A stretch of 64,000 nucleotides of DNA from Phycisphaerae bacterium (GTDB taxonomy: Bacteria; Planctomycetota; Phycisphaerae; Phycisphaerales; SM1A02), in assembly GCA_016795035.1 (NCBI GenBank), contig JAEUIT010000008.1:1-64000 (forward strand), given 5' to 3'. A program made the position numbers and the translations under genes. Each line of letters starts with the position of its first letter. Position 1 is the first letter of the stretch. The notes under the pieces are model-generated. The model made no database searches. It saw only the letters and a list, made by a program, of their open reading frames with translations, and had not been told where the DNA came from. This document shows positions 27,685-36,635 of the stretch, one piece after another.

Positions 27685-30600
27685 ATGTCCGAGGCCGACG
27701 CGACGACCACCGACCCGAGGGGCACGCAGCCCGCGCCGCGCGCCCGCTCGCGCTGGCGGTTCGTGCGTCGCGCGTTCGTCGTCCTCGCGCTCGTCCTCGT
27801 CACGCTTGCGGTCGTGTGCACGCGACCGGCGATGCTGCGGCGCATCCTGCAGCCCGCGCTGTCGACGGCGCTCGGCGGTCCGGTCTCGATCGAGGACGTG
27901 CGCCTCGAAGGGCTGTCGACGCTCGCGGTCCGCTCGCTCACGCTCCGCGCCCCCGACTGGCCGGGCGAGTCGGGCCAGATCGCGTACGCGGAGGACGTGC
28001 ACGTCCGCCTGTCGCTCCTCTCGGTGCTCCTCGGCTCGCCGGAGATCGAGTTCCTCGACATCGGCCGCATCGACCTCCGCATCGCCGAAGTCGAGGCGAC
28101 GCCCGGGCGCTTCAACCTCAACGCGCTCTCGATGCCCGAAGGCGCCGCGGACTCCGCGTTGCCGCTCACGACGGTGAGCGTGCGCCGGGCCGACGTCACC
28201 ATGGGCCTCGCGGAAGCCGACGGCGCGTTCGTCGCGACGGCAACGCGGAGTTTCACCGCGTTCCTGAAGCCCGATCCGAACGCCCCCCCGGACGCCCCGA
28301 CGAAATCCGTCTTCCTCTGCGGACTCGACATGACCGAGGGCGGCGAGCTGATGCGCGGCACGGTCGACGCGCGCACCCGCGCCGTCTCGCTGACACTCGG
28401 CCGCCTCACGCTGACAAAGGAGCTGCTCGACCTCACGCCGGTCGCGATTCGACAGACCGCGCTCGCGACGGGCCTGACCGGCGTCATCAAGAGCGGATCG
28501 ATCAAGTGGTCGCCCACGACCCCGCTCACCGCGAGCGTCAGCGTCGAGGACGTCGCGCTCGTGCCCCGCGGGCTCGCGCTCGGCGACCGATGGGTGCGGT
28601 TCCAGGACGGCCACGTCATGCCGTCGCGCGGCCTGCCGAAACTCGAAGTGAACCAAGGCACGATCTCCTTCCGGCCGAACGAGATCGCGCTCGAGCGGCT
28701 GCAGGGCGTGCTTGCGTCGAGCGCGAACGTGGGCGACCTGGTGCCGCTGCCGGTCGAGGTTTCGGCGTCCTTCGGCCTGAGCGCCGACGCGCTCCGCAAC
28801 GTGAACTGGTCGGACCGCACCGAACGCGACTCGTGGGTCAACGACTTCCTCACGCACACGCCGTTCAAGGTGTCGATCACGATCCGCGACTTCGCCTCGA
28901 ACGACGCCGACGGCAAGCCGCGCGGCGTCGAGCTTCCGGCGCAGGTCGCGGGCGCGATCCAGACGTTCGGCGTCGATCGCTGGAACCTCGAGGTCGACGC
29001 CGAGTTCTCCCGCGCCGAGCCCTCCCGCGGACCGGGCGGCGAGCGCGTGCCCGCGCCGATTCGCTCGCGGGGCCAGGCGCTTCTGCAGCAGGCGAGCGGC
29101 GCGTTCGACGAGTTCCCCTATCCGCTGCACGACGTGCAGGCGCACATCGCATTCGACCAGACGGACGAAGGCGTCGACCGCGTGACGCTCGACTACCTGA
29201 GCGGCCGTTCCCCCGCCGGCACCAACGTGACGATCCGCGGCACCGTGCTGTATCCCGGTTCGGAAGCCGAAGTCGCGCTCTCCCTGAACGCCGCGGACAC
29301 GCCGATCGACGAGACGCTCTTCGCCTGCTTCCAGGGCGACTCGCGCCGCTCGCTGGAGGAGCTCTTCAGCGCGAGCGCCGCCGCGTCGCTCCGCGCCGCC
29401 GGGCTTCTCGGCAACGCGGAGATGAAAGTCCTCGAAGCGAAGGAAGCAGCGCTGCTCGCCCGCCTCGACGCGCTCGGACCGGCGCCGACCGCCGCGGAGA
29501 CGCCGTCCGGGACCGACGAGCGAGGCCGCCTCGAGCGCGATCTCGCGAAGGTTCGCCGCACCATGCAGGCGCACCCGTTCGAGCTCGGCGGCCGCCTCGA
29601 CCTCGACCTTTCGATCGCCCGCGCCCATGGCGCCGACCAGCCCACGATCGTCGAAGGCACGCTCGACGTGCGCCGCGCCGGCGTGCTCGTCGCCGACTTC
29701 CCGTATCCGCTCACCGTCACGCAGGGCACGCTCGCCCTCACCCGCGACGGCATCGAGCTGCGCGGCGACGGCCTCCACGCCGTGACGCTCGAAGGGGGCG
29801 CGGTGCGCGTGACCGGCAAGATCGGCATGGACCAGGCCGAGCGCGACGCGCGCGTGCGGCCCCGCATCGTGGTCGTGGGCGTCGACGACGAGATCTCTCC
29901 GTTGCTCCTCGCGGCCATTCCGCCCGAAGCCGACGAGTCGCGCGACGGCTGGCCGGGCAAGCGCCGCGCCGCGACCGCGGAGCTGCTCGCCGCGGTCGAT
30001 CTCGGCGGCGCGATCGACTACCGCATCGACGTGCGCGGCTCGAACCGCGCGCCGACGTTCGACCTCACGCTCTCGCACGGACGCATCGACATCGGCGAGG
30101 CCGGCCGCGCCTTCCAGATGCCGGTCGGCTTCACGATCGACGACGTGTCGGGGCGCGTGCGCCTCGACGGCCGACAGCTTCGCATCGAGGGCTTTCGCGG
30201 CATCACCGATTCCGACGGCGGCACCGTCTCCCTCAACGGCACGATCGGCACCGCCGCGAAGAACGCCCCGGAAGGCACCGCGACGGAACGGGACCTGACG
30301 CTCGCGTTCGACGACGCGGCCATCGAGTCCTGGCTCGTCGAGATGCTTCCGGATCTCGAGCGAACGAGCGCCGCGGCGCTCTGGCGCGCGATCCGTCCGA
30401 GAGGCACGTTCGACGCCACGCTGCGGTTCGTGCGCGACGCGAACGGACATTCGCGGGTCTCGGGCGACATCACGCCGCGCACGATCGGGCTCGAGGTCGA
30501 CGGCGTCTCGTTCGACGTGCAGCGCGTCGACGGCGCATGCGTCGTCGATCTCGCCGACGGCGTCGGCGGCATTCGCTTCAAGGACCTCGCCTTCGCGATC

Positions 30601-32061
30601 GAACCGAACGCCGACCCGCCCGGCGGCATTCTCCGCGTTGCAGGCAACTCGCACTTCGGCCCCGAGACCGACGCCGCGCCGCCGCTCGAACTCGCGATCT
30701 CGCTCGAGGGCGGGCGCTTCGAGTCGGCGCTCGTCGCGGCCTCCGCGCGCGTCGCCGGCGGCGACGCCCTCGCCGCCGGGCTCGCCACGGTGCAGCCGGT
30801 CGGGCGCTTCGACGCCGAGGCGCGGGTCGTCCGGAATCACCGGGGTCAGTGGACCTGGAACACCACGCTGTCGCCGCGCACCATGCAGGCGACGATCGGC
30901 GACACCCGGCCGACGCTCGCGTTCGACGGCGTCGGCAACGTGCGCATCGGCCCAAGCGCCGTCGCCTTCGACCGGCTGCGCGCGACCGTCGACGGCGGCA
31001 CCGTCGGATTCAACGGCGCGCTCTCTCTCACGCCCTCGCTGAACACGCTGAACGGCACGCTCTCGATCGACGCGCGGCGGCTCTCCGACGCGATCGCCGC
31101 GTTCCTCCCCGAGCCGCTGAAGTCGGCGCAGCGCGAGCTCGCGTTCTCCGCCGACGAGCTCGAGATCCCCGACGCCCGCGTGCGCGTCGAGTGGCAGCCC
31201 TCGCTCGGCATCACGACGCCCGACGTCTATCGCCTCGACACGACGCTGACCACCCGCGGCGGCTCGTTCTCCGTGGGCCTTCCGCTGCAAGGGGTCGACG
31301 GAAGCGCGACCATCGCGTTCGCGCTCGAATCGGGCACGAGCGCTCCCCGCTACACGCTCAACGCCTCGATGGAATCGACGCAGTTGCGCGTCTTCGACCG
31401 CGAGATGCGCGACGGCCGCGCGGCGATCGAGCTCGCACCCGACGGGCGCACCATCGTGGTGCGGCAGTTCGAGGGATCGATCGCCGACGGACGGCTCGCG
31501 GGCGACGCCCGCCTCGACACCGCATCGAACCGCTTCGCGGCCGACGTCCGGCTCTCCGACGCGCGTCTCGATCCGCTCATCGACCCGACCGCCGTCGGCC
31601 CGAACGCCCGCAACTCGAAGGGCACGGTCGATGCCCGCCTCTCGATCGAGGGCATCACCGACGACGTCCAGACCCGCACCGGGCGCGGCCGCATCGCGGT
31701 GCGCGGCGCGACGATGGCGAGCACGACGCTCACGCTGCGGCTGGTCGAGCTGAGCCAGCTCGCGCTCCCGCTCGACAGCGCGATCCGTTCCGCCGACATC
31801 ACGTTCTTCATCGACGGCCCCGTCGCCCGCTTCGAGCAATTCCGCCTCGCGGCGAACAACGTCGACATCGACGGCACCGGCTACGTGGACACGCGCGACT
31901 TCACGATCAACGCGACGTTCCGAAGTCGGGGCCGCGTCGCGATCATGAGCGACATCGTCGGCGCCGTCACCGACACGCTGTTCGAGATCTACGTCACGGG
32001 GCCGGTGGCGAACCCGCGGGCGAGCCTGCGGCCGCTGCCGATCCTGACGCGCCCCCGCTGA
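27685..32061 (+). CDS. Giant AsmA-like (AsmA/TamB-type) envelope protein
   Basis: About 1458 aa. One N-terminal transmembrane helix (FVVLALVLVTLAVVCT, about residues 30-46) anchors a long, repetitive beta-strand protein. Repeated short units of the DLTLSHGRIDIGE and LDGRQLRIEGFRG kind are those of the AsmA/DUF748/TamB superfamily of bridge-like lipid-transfer proteins, and the C-terminus (VTGPVANPRASLRPLP) matches AsmA C-terminal strands. These proteins form a groove spanning the periplasm and move phospholipids to the outer membrane. Planctomycete versions are typically this long. It ends 68 bases inside the convergent WD40 gene. Confidence 0.8.
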   Translation: MSEADATTTDPRGTQPAPRARSRWRFVRRAFVVLALVLVTLAVVCTRPAMLRRILQPALSTALGGPVSIEDVRLEGLSTLAVRSLTLRAPDWPGESGQIAYAEDVHVRLSLLSVLLGSPEIEFLDIGRIDLRIAEVEATPGRFNLNALSMPEGAADSALPLTTVSVRRADVTMGLAEADGAFVATATRSFTAFLKPDPNAPPDAPTKSVFLCGLDMTEGGELMRGTVDARTRAVSLTLGRLTLTKELLDLTPVAIRQTALATGLTGVIKSGSIKWSPTTPLTASVSVEDVALVPRGLALGDRWVRFQDGHVMPSRGLPKLEVNQGTISFRPNEIALERLQGVLASSANVGDLVPLPVEVSASFGLSADALRNVNWSDRTERDSWVNDFLTHTPFKVSITIRDFASNDADGKPRGVELPAQVAGAIQTFGVDRWNLEVDAEFSRAEPSRGPGGERVPAPIRSRGQALLQQASGAFDEFPYPLHDVQAHIAFDQTDEGVDRVTLDYLSGRSPAGTNVTIRGTVLYPGSEAEVALSLNAADTPIDETLFACFQGDSRRSLEELFSASAAASLRAAGLLGNAEMKVLEAKEAALLARLDALGPAPTAAETPSGTDERGRLERDLAKVRRTMQAHPFELGGRLDLDLSIARAHGADQPTIVEGTLDVRRAGVLVADFPYPLTVTQGTLALTRDGIELRGDGLHAVTLEGGAVRVTGKIGMDQAERDARVRPRIVVVGVDDEISPLLLAAIPPEADESRDGWPGKRRAATAELLAAVDLGGAIDYRIDVRGSNRAPTFDLTLSHGRIDIGEAGRAFQMPVGFTIDDVSGRVRLDGRQLRIEGFRGITDSDGGTVSLNGTIGTAAKNAPEGTATERDLTLAFDDAAIESWLVEMLPDLERTSAAALWRAIRPRGTFDATLRFVRDANGHSRVSGDITPRTIGLEVDGVSFDVQRVDGACVVDLADGVGGIRFKDLAFAIEPNADPPGGILRVAGNSHFGPETDAAPPLELAISLEGGRFESALVAASARVAGGDALAAGLATVQPVGRFDAEARVVRNHRGQWTWNTTLSPRTMQATIGDTRPTLAFDGVGNVRIGPSAVAFDRLRATVDGGTVGFNGALSLTPSLNTLNGTLSIDARRLSDAIAAFLPEPLKSAQRELAFSADELEIPDARVRVEWQPSLGITTPDVYRLDTTLTTRGGSFSVGLPLQGVDGSATIAFALESGTSAPRYTLNASMESTQLRVFDREMRDGRAAIELAPDGRTIVVRQFEGSIADGRLAGDARLDTASNRFAADVRLSDARLDPLIDPTAVGPNARNSKGTVDARLSIEGITDDVQTRTGRGRIAVRGATMASTTLTLRLVELSQLALPLDSAIRSADITFFIDGPVARFEQFRLAANNVDIDGTGYVDTRDFTINATFRSRGRVAIMSDIVGAVTDTLFEIYVTGPVANPRASLRPLPILTRPR

Positions 32062-34210
32062 CCGCGCCGGCGCCGGGTCTCGCGCGGCGATGCGCGGCGT
32101 AGGCCGCTTCCGCTGCCGCCACGCGCGCCTCGCACTCGCGCGCGGGCCGAAGCGCCTCCTCCGCCTGCGCCGCCGCCACGCGTTCGGCCTCGTAGGCCTC
32201 GGCCATGCGCGCCGCGAGCGCGGCGATCGACGACGGAAGCGCGGCGCGCTCGGCGGCCCGCGCCTCGCGCTCCCGTTCGAGCCGGGCGATCGCGGCGTCG
32301 GCGTCGGCAAGCGCCGCGGCGCGTGTCCGCTCACTCTCCGTTGCAGCCGCAAGCGCGCGATCGGCGGCGGCGAGCGCCTCGTCCGCCTTCGTCGAGGCCT
32401 CGCGGAGCGTCGGATCCGCCGCGGGGTCGGCCGCCGCGGCGCGCATGCGGTCGGCCACGGCCGCCAGCGCCTCGCGGTCGGAGCCCCGCGCGCCGCGCCG
32501 TTCCGCGGCCGTCGCGAGCTCGGTCGCGACGTGGGCTCGCGCCGCCTTCGCTTCCTCGCACTGCGCCGTCGCATCCGCGATGCGGTCGGGGAGCGCCGCG
32601 AGCGCCGCCGTGGCCGCCGCGTGGGCCCGTTCCGCCTCCTCGCGCGATCGCCGCGCCGACGCGCCCGCGCCGACCGCCGGCTGCGCGACGGCGCGGGCGT
32701 CGTCCAGGGCGCGCCGGGCGTCGTCCCGCGCGCGGCGGAGCGGTCCGCCCTCGAGGCGCCAGAGCGCGGTCGCATCGCCGGCCGCCGCGGCCAGCGCGCG
32801 GCGTTCGTCCAGAGGACGTGGATTCGTGTCGAGCGTACCCGCCACACCGAGGTCCGCGCGGCGATAGCGAACCACGCGTCCCGACAGGTCCGACGCCACG
32901 ATCTCGGCGTTGCCGGCCGTCGCCGCCACGGCCACGACGATCGCGTCGAGCGGCTGCCCTGCAACGACGAGCGAGCCGTCCGGATTCCACACGCGGACCG
33001 TGCGGTCGCGCCCGCCGCTCGCGACCTTTCCGTCGGGCGTGAGGGTCATGGCCGTGACGCCTCCCTCGTGCGCCGCCCACTCGCGCACGACGTGTCCGTC
33101 GTTCGCGTCGTGGATGCGGATCTTGCCGTCCTCGGAGGCTGAAACGAGGAGATTGCCGTCGGCCGACCAATCGAGCGCCGTGACTCGCGCGGCGTGCGGC
33201 GCGAGCGCGAGATAGGGCGCGAGCGTCTCGGCCTCCCACAGGAAGATGCCGCCCGCGCGGTCAGCGCTCGCGAGGAGCGCCGCATCGGGCGAGAAGGCGA
33301 CGGCCGTCACCCAATCGGTGTGCTTCGTGAGCTTCGCGACGGGCTCCTCGGCGCCGAGCGCGAAGACCTTCACGACGCGGGACGGCCCGCCGAGCGCGAC
33401 GCGCGACCGGAGCGTGTCGACGTCGGCGGCAAGCGCGACGTCGGTCTCGCGCCCGACCCGCACGACCTCGTCGCCGTCGGGAAGCGACCAGACGCGCACG
33501 GATCCGCGCGCCGCGGCGAATCCGCAGCCTGCAACGACGAAACGGCCGTCGCGCGAGAAGCGGAGCGTGGCGATGTCGTCGTCGCCGCCGTCGAACGCCC
33601 CGACGAGCGCCCCGCCGAGCGCGCCGCCGAGGGCGCCGTTCGCGGCGTCGTGGACGAGCACCTGGCGTCCCGCGACGAGCGCGACGAGCGGCACGGTCGG
33701 ATGGGCGGCGAGCGCGTACGCGACCGGCGCGCGGGCGCTCGGCGGGCGCGTCTCCTGCGGTAAGGCGAGCGCGAGGAGATCGAACGCCGCGCCGTCGGTC
33801 GGCGCCGCCGCGAGCGTCACCGTCGGGCGCGGCGCCGCGGGCGCGCCCTCCGAAGACTCGAGGCATCCGCCCGCGACCCACGCGCGGATCGTCGCGAGAT
33901 CCGCGTCGGAGAGCTTCGCGCTCCGCGGAGGCATGTAGGGCTCGCGGGTGTGCTCGACGGCGCCGACGAGCGGACTTCCGTCGGGATCGCCGGGCGCCGC
34001 CACGCGTCCGCCGCTCGAGCCGCGCATCGCGGCCGCGTACGTCGAGAGGTCGAGGTCGCCCTTCGCCTTGTCGGCGTCGTGGCAGTTGAGGCAGCGGGCT
34101 GCGAGGATCGGCCGCACGTGGTCCGCGTACGTGACGACGTCGGCCCGCGCGAGCGCGGTGAGCGCGGAGGCCGAGAGCAGCGCGAGGATGTGGTCGGGTC
34201 GAGCGGCCAT
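31994..34210 (-). CDS. PSCyt1 cytochrome c plus WD40 repeat protein
   Basis: 738 aa, secreted (cleavable signal, LLSASALTALARA). Residues about 25-110 are a planctomycete-specific cytochrome domain with haem motif CLNCH and distal YMPPRS Met ligand region. Residues about 170-480 are WD40 propeller repeats (for example GKIRIHDANDGHVVREWAAH). The last 230 residues are an Ala/Glu-rich coiled coil. It is the fourth gene of the DUF1501 operon, four bases after the previous stop. A haem carrier with a propeller suggests extracytoplasmic electron transfer or sensing; no function is established for the family that I know of. Confidence 0.82.
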   Translation of the reverse strand: MAARPDHILALLSASALTALARADVVTYADHVRPILAARCLNCHDADKAKGDLDLSTYAAAMRGSSGGRVAAPGDPDGSPLVGAVEHTREPYMPPRSAKLSDADLATIRAWVAGGCLESSEGAPAAPRPTVTLAAAPTDGAAFDLLALALPQETRPPSARAPVAYALAAHPTVPLVALVAGRQVLVHDAANGALGGALGGALVGAFDGGDDDIATLRFSRDGRFVVAGCGFAAARGSVRVWSLPDGDEVVRVGRETDVALAADVDTLRSRVALGGPSRVVKVFALGAEEPVAKLTKHTDWVTAVAFSPDAALLASADRAGGIFLWEAETLAPYLALAPHAARVTALDWSADGNLLVSASEDGKIRIHDANDGHVVREWAAHEGGVTAMTLTPDGKVASGGRDRTVRVWNPDGSLVVAGQPLDAIVVAVAATAGNAEIVASDLSGRVVRYRRADLGVAGTLDTNPRPLDERRALAAAAGDATALWRLEGGPLRRARDDARRALDDARAVAQPAVGAGASARRSREEAERAHAAATAALAALPDRIADATAQCEEAKAARAHVATELATAAERRGARGSDREALAAVADRMRAAAADPAADPTLREASTKADEALAAADRALAAATESERTRAAALADADAAIARLEREREARAAERAALPSSIAALAARMAEAYEAERVAAAQAEEALRPARECEARVAAAEAAYAAHRRARPGAGAVSGGASGSAAAAGSPAGSPPAP

Positions 34211-34214
34211 CGCG

Positions 34215-36635
34215 TCAGTGGTTGAAGAGGAACTCCCGGCTGTTGCAGAGCGCCCAGAGCGCGTCCTCGAGCGCGACCGCGGGATCGACGCCCTCGGCGA
34301 TCGGCGCGAGAAGTGCGGCGCGCTCGGCGTCGCTCGGGCGCCGCGCGAGCGTGCGGAGGAAGAGGTCGTCGAGCACGTCGCCCGGCGTCGCGCCGGCGCC
34401 GAGCGCCGTGCGCACCACGTTGCCCTGCCGGATCTTCTCGTGCACCGTGTCGCCGTTGAGAAGATGCAGCGCCTGCGAGAGGCTGGGCTCGGCGCGCACC
34501 TCGCACGTGCATACGGTCTGTCGCGTCGCCCGCCCGAACGTCGAGAGGAAGTAGGTGCTCGTGGTGCCGTCGGCGATCTCGATGGCCCGTGCCCCGAGCG
34601 GAAGCCCGTCGAACTTGTCCTTCGTGCCGGTCACGCGCGAGATCGCGTCCAGCAGGAACTCGGCCCGAATGCGCCGCGGCACCGCCCGCGAGAAGTTCGC
34701 CTCGTCGCTCGCCCCCGTCGCCGGCGGACGCACCGACCGCTGATAGGTCTCGGAGAGGCAGATGTCGCGCACGAAGGGCTCGAGCTGAAACGAGGAGCGC
34801 ACGAGCGACGTCGCGAGCGCGTCGAGGAGCGCCTCGTTGACCGGCGGATTGCTCGCCCGCACGTCGTCGACCGGCTCGACGATGCCCCGGTGGAAGAAGT
34901 GCGCCCACACGAAGTTCGCGACGTTGCGCGCGAACATCCGGTTGTCCGGCGAGGTGAGCCACGCGGCGAGCGCCGCGCGGCGGTCCCGCCCCGCCACGTC
35001 CGCGACCGGACCGCCGAGGAAGGTCGGCGGCATCGCGCGCCCGCCGATCGGATGCGTCGACTCGCCGGCGCGGCCGTCGAACACGACCGTCTCGCGCGGA
35101 TCGCGTCCCGGCTTCCGCGCGACCTGTGCGAAGAACGCGACGAACCCGTAGTAGTCGTCCATCGTCCAGCGGTCGAACGGATGGTTGTGGCACTGCGCGC
35201 ACTGGATGCGCGTGCCGAGGAACGCCTGCGCGACGTTCTCCGCGAGCTTCATGGGATCGCGCTCGAGCTGGTAGAAGTTCGTCGCGGGCGTGTCGAACGT
35301 GCCCCCTTCCGCGGAGAGAAGCTCGCGCACGATGCCGTCGATCGGCGTCCTTCCTGCAACGCGGAGTTCGAGCCACGTGGCGTAGAGGAGCGCCGCCTTC
35401 GGGCTCACCTCGAGCGTCGACCGGATGCCGAGCCGCTCGGCCCACTTCATCACCCAGATCTCGGCGAACTCCTTGCGGCCGAGGAGCTCGTCGACGACGC
35501 GCCGCCGCCGGTCCGGCGCCTCGTCGGCGAGAAATCGCCGGCACTCCTCCGGGGTCGGCAGCGTGCCGCAGAGGTCGAGCGTGACGCGGCGCAGGAACTC
35601 CTCGTCGGTGCAGCGCTCGCTCGGCGTCACGCGGAGGCGACGGAGCTTCTCGTCGACGGCCGCGTCGATCGCACGAGAGCCCTCGGTCGCGCTCGGCGCG
35701 GGCTCGCGCGCCGCCTGGGCCGGCATCGGCGCCGCGGCGTCGACCACGATCGCCCCGGCGCCCACCGTGCAGGCGTCGTAGCGCGCCAGCACATGCGTCT
35801 CGCCCGGATGCAACGCGGAGACGACGCCGCTCGCGTCGACCGTGGCGGCGTAGTCGTTGCTTGACCACATCGTCGCGAGCGCGGTGACGTCGCGGTCGGT
35901 GCCGTCGGAGTAGCGCGCCCGCACGCCCATCCGCTGCCTCGTGCCGCATGCAAGCGCGAGATCCGGCGGCACGAGCTCGATCGCGACGACGTGCGGAACG
36001 CCCGGGGCGTCGTTCGGCGCTCCCGCCTCGATCCATCGCCGCACCGTGTCGTAGCACGGATCGTCGGCCTTGAACCGCTCCCCGCCGGTGTGTGCGACGG
36101 CGCCCGTCGCCTTCGTCAGGAGGAGGCTCCGCGCGGGGTCCGCGAGATCGACGCGGCGCCCCGGCAATTCGGCAACGATCGAACGGTGGTCGGCGTCGGG
36201 GTCGAAGCCGAAGAGCGAGAGCCGGAAGCCGTCCTGCCCGCGCGAGGAGCCGTGGCATCCCCCCGCGTTGCAGCCGGCGTGGCTGAAGACCGGAAGCACG
36301 TCCAGGCGCAGGCTCGGCGGCGCGATCGGCGCGGCGGCGCCGACGACGCGCACCGGAATCGACCGTTCGACGCCATCGACGGCGACGACGACGACCGTCT
36401 CGCCGTCGGCCACCGGCAACACCTCTCGGCCCTCGACGCGAGCGACGCGCGGGTCGGCAACGCGGAGCGCGACGACGTCCGAGCGGTCGGTCGATAGGCC
36501 GGCCTCGTCGACGCGGCGGGCGACGAGCGCCTGGCGATCGCGCGGGCCTTCGAGCGTCACCACGGCGGGAAACACCTCGAGCGCCTCGGGCGCGCACGCC
36601 GCGCACGCGACGAGAGCGGCAAGCGCGAGGGTCAC
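34215..36635 (-). CDS. PSD1 protein (DUF1549/DUF1553) with haem-binding motif
   Basis: 806 aa from a GTG that overlaps the upstream stop (GTGA, 36632-36635); the open frame upstream is a shadow. Lipoprotein signal ends VACAAC. Order: a beta-rich Big-like region (about 25-90), a cytochrome-like CNAGGCH motif (about 115), DUF1549 (about 280-480) and DUF1553 (about 530-790) with the diagnostic IQCAQCHNHPFDRW and RTLARRPSDAERA segments. These large secreted proteins are nearly confined to Planctomycetota and neighbours and are almost always paired with DUF1501 proteins, as here. Confidence 0.9.
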   Translation of the reverse strand: MTLALAALVACAACAPEALEVFPAVVTLEGPRDRQALVARRVDEAGLSTDRSDVVALRVADPRVARVEGREVLPVADGETVVVVAVDGVERSIPVRVVGAAAPIAPPSLRLDVLPVFSHAGCNAGGCHGSSRGQDGFRLSLFGFDPDADHRSIVAELPGRRVDLADPARSLLLTKATGAVAHTGGERFKADDPCYDTVRRWIEAGAPNDAPGVPHVVAIELVPPDLALACGTRQRMGVRARYSDGTDRDVTALATMWSSNDYAATVDASGVVSALHPGETHVLARYDACTVGAGAIVVDAAAPMPAQAAREPAPSATEGSRAIDAAVDEKLRRLRVTPSERCTDEEFLRRVTLDLCGTLPTPEECRRFLADEAPDRRRRVVDELLGRKEFAEIWVMKWAERLGIRSTLEVSPKAALLYATWLELRVAGRTPIDGIVRELLSAEGGTFDTPATNFYQLERDPMKLAENVAQAFLGTRIQCAQCHNHPFDRWTMDDYYGFVAFFAQVARKPGRDPRETVVFDGRAGESTHPIGGRAMPPTFLGGPVADVAGRDRRAALAAWLTSPDNRMFARNVANFVWAHFFHRGIVEPVDDVRASNPPVNEALLDALATSLVRSSFQLEPFVRDICLSETYQRSVRPPATGASDEANFSRAVPRRIRAEFLLDAISRVTGTKDKFDGLPLGARAIEIADGTTSTYFLSTFGRATRQTVCTCEVRAEPSLSQALHLLNGDTVHEKIRQGNVVRTALGAGATPGDVLDDLFLRTLARRPSDAERAALLAPIAEGVDPAVALEDALWALCNSREFLFNH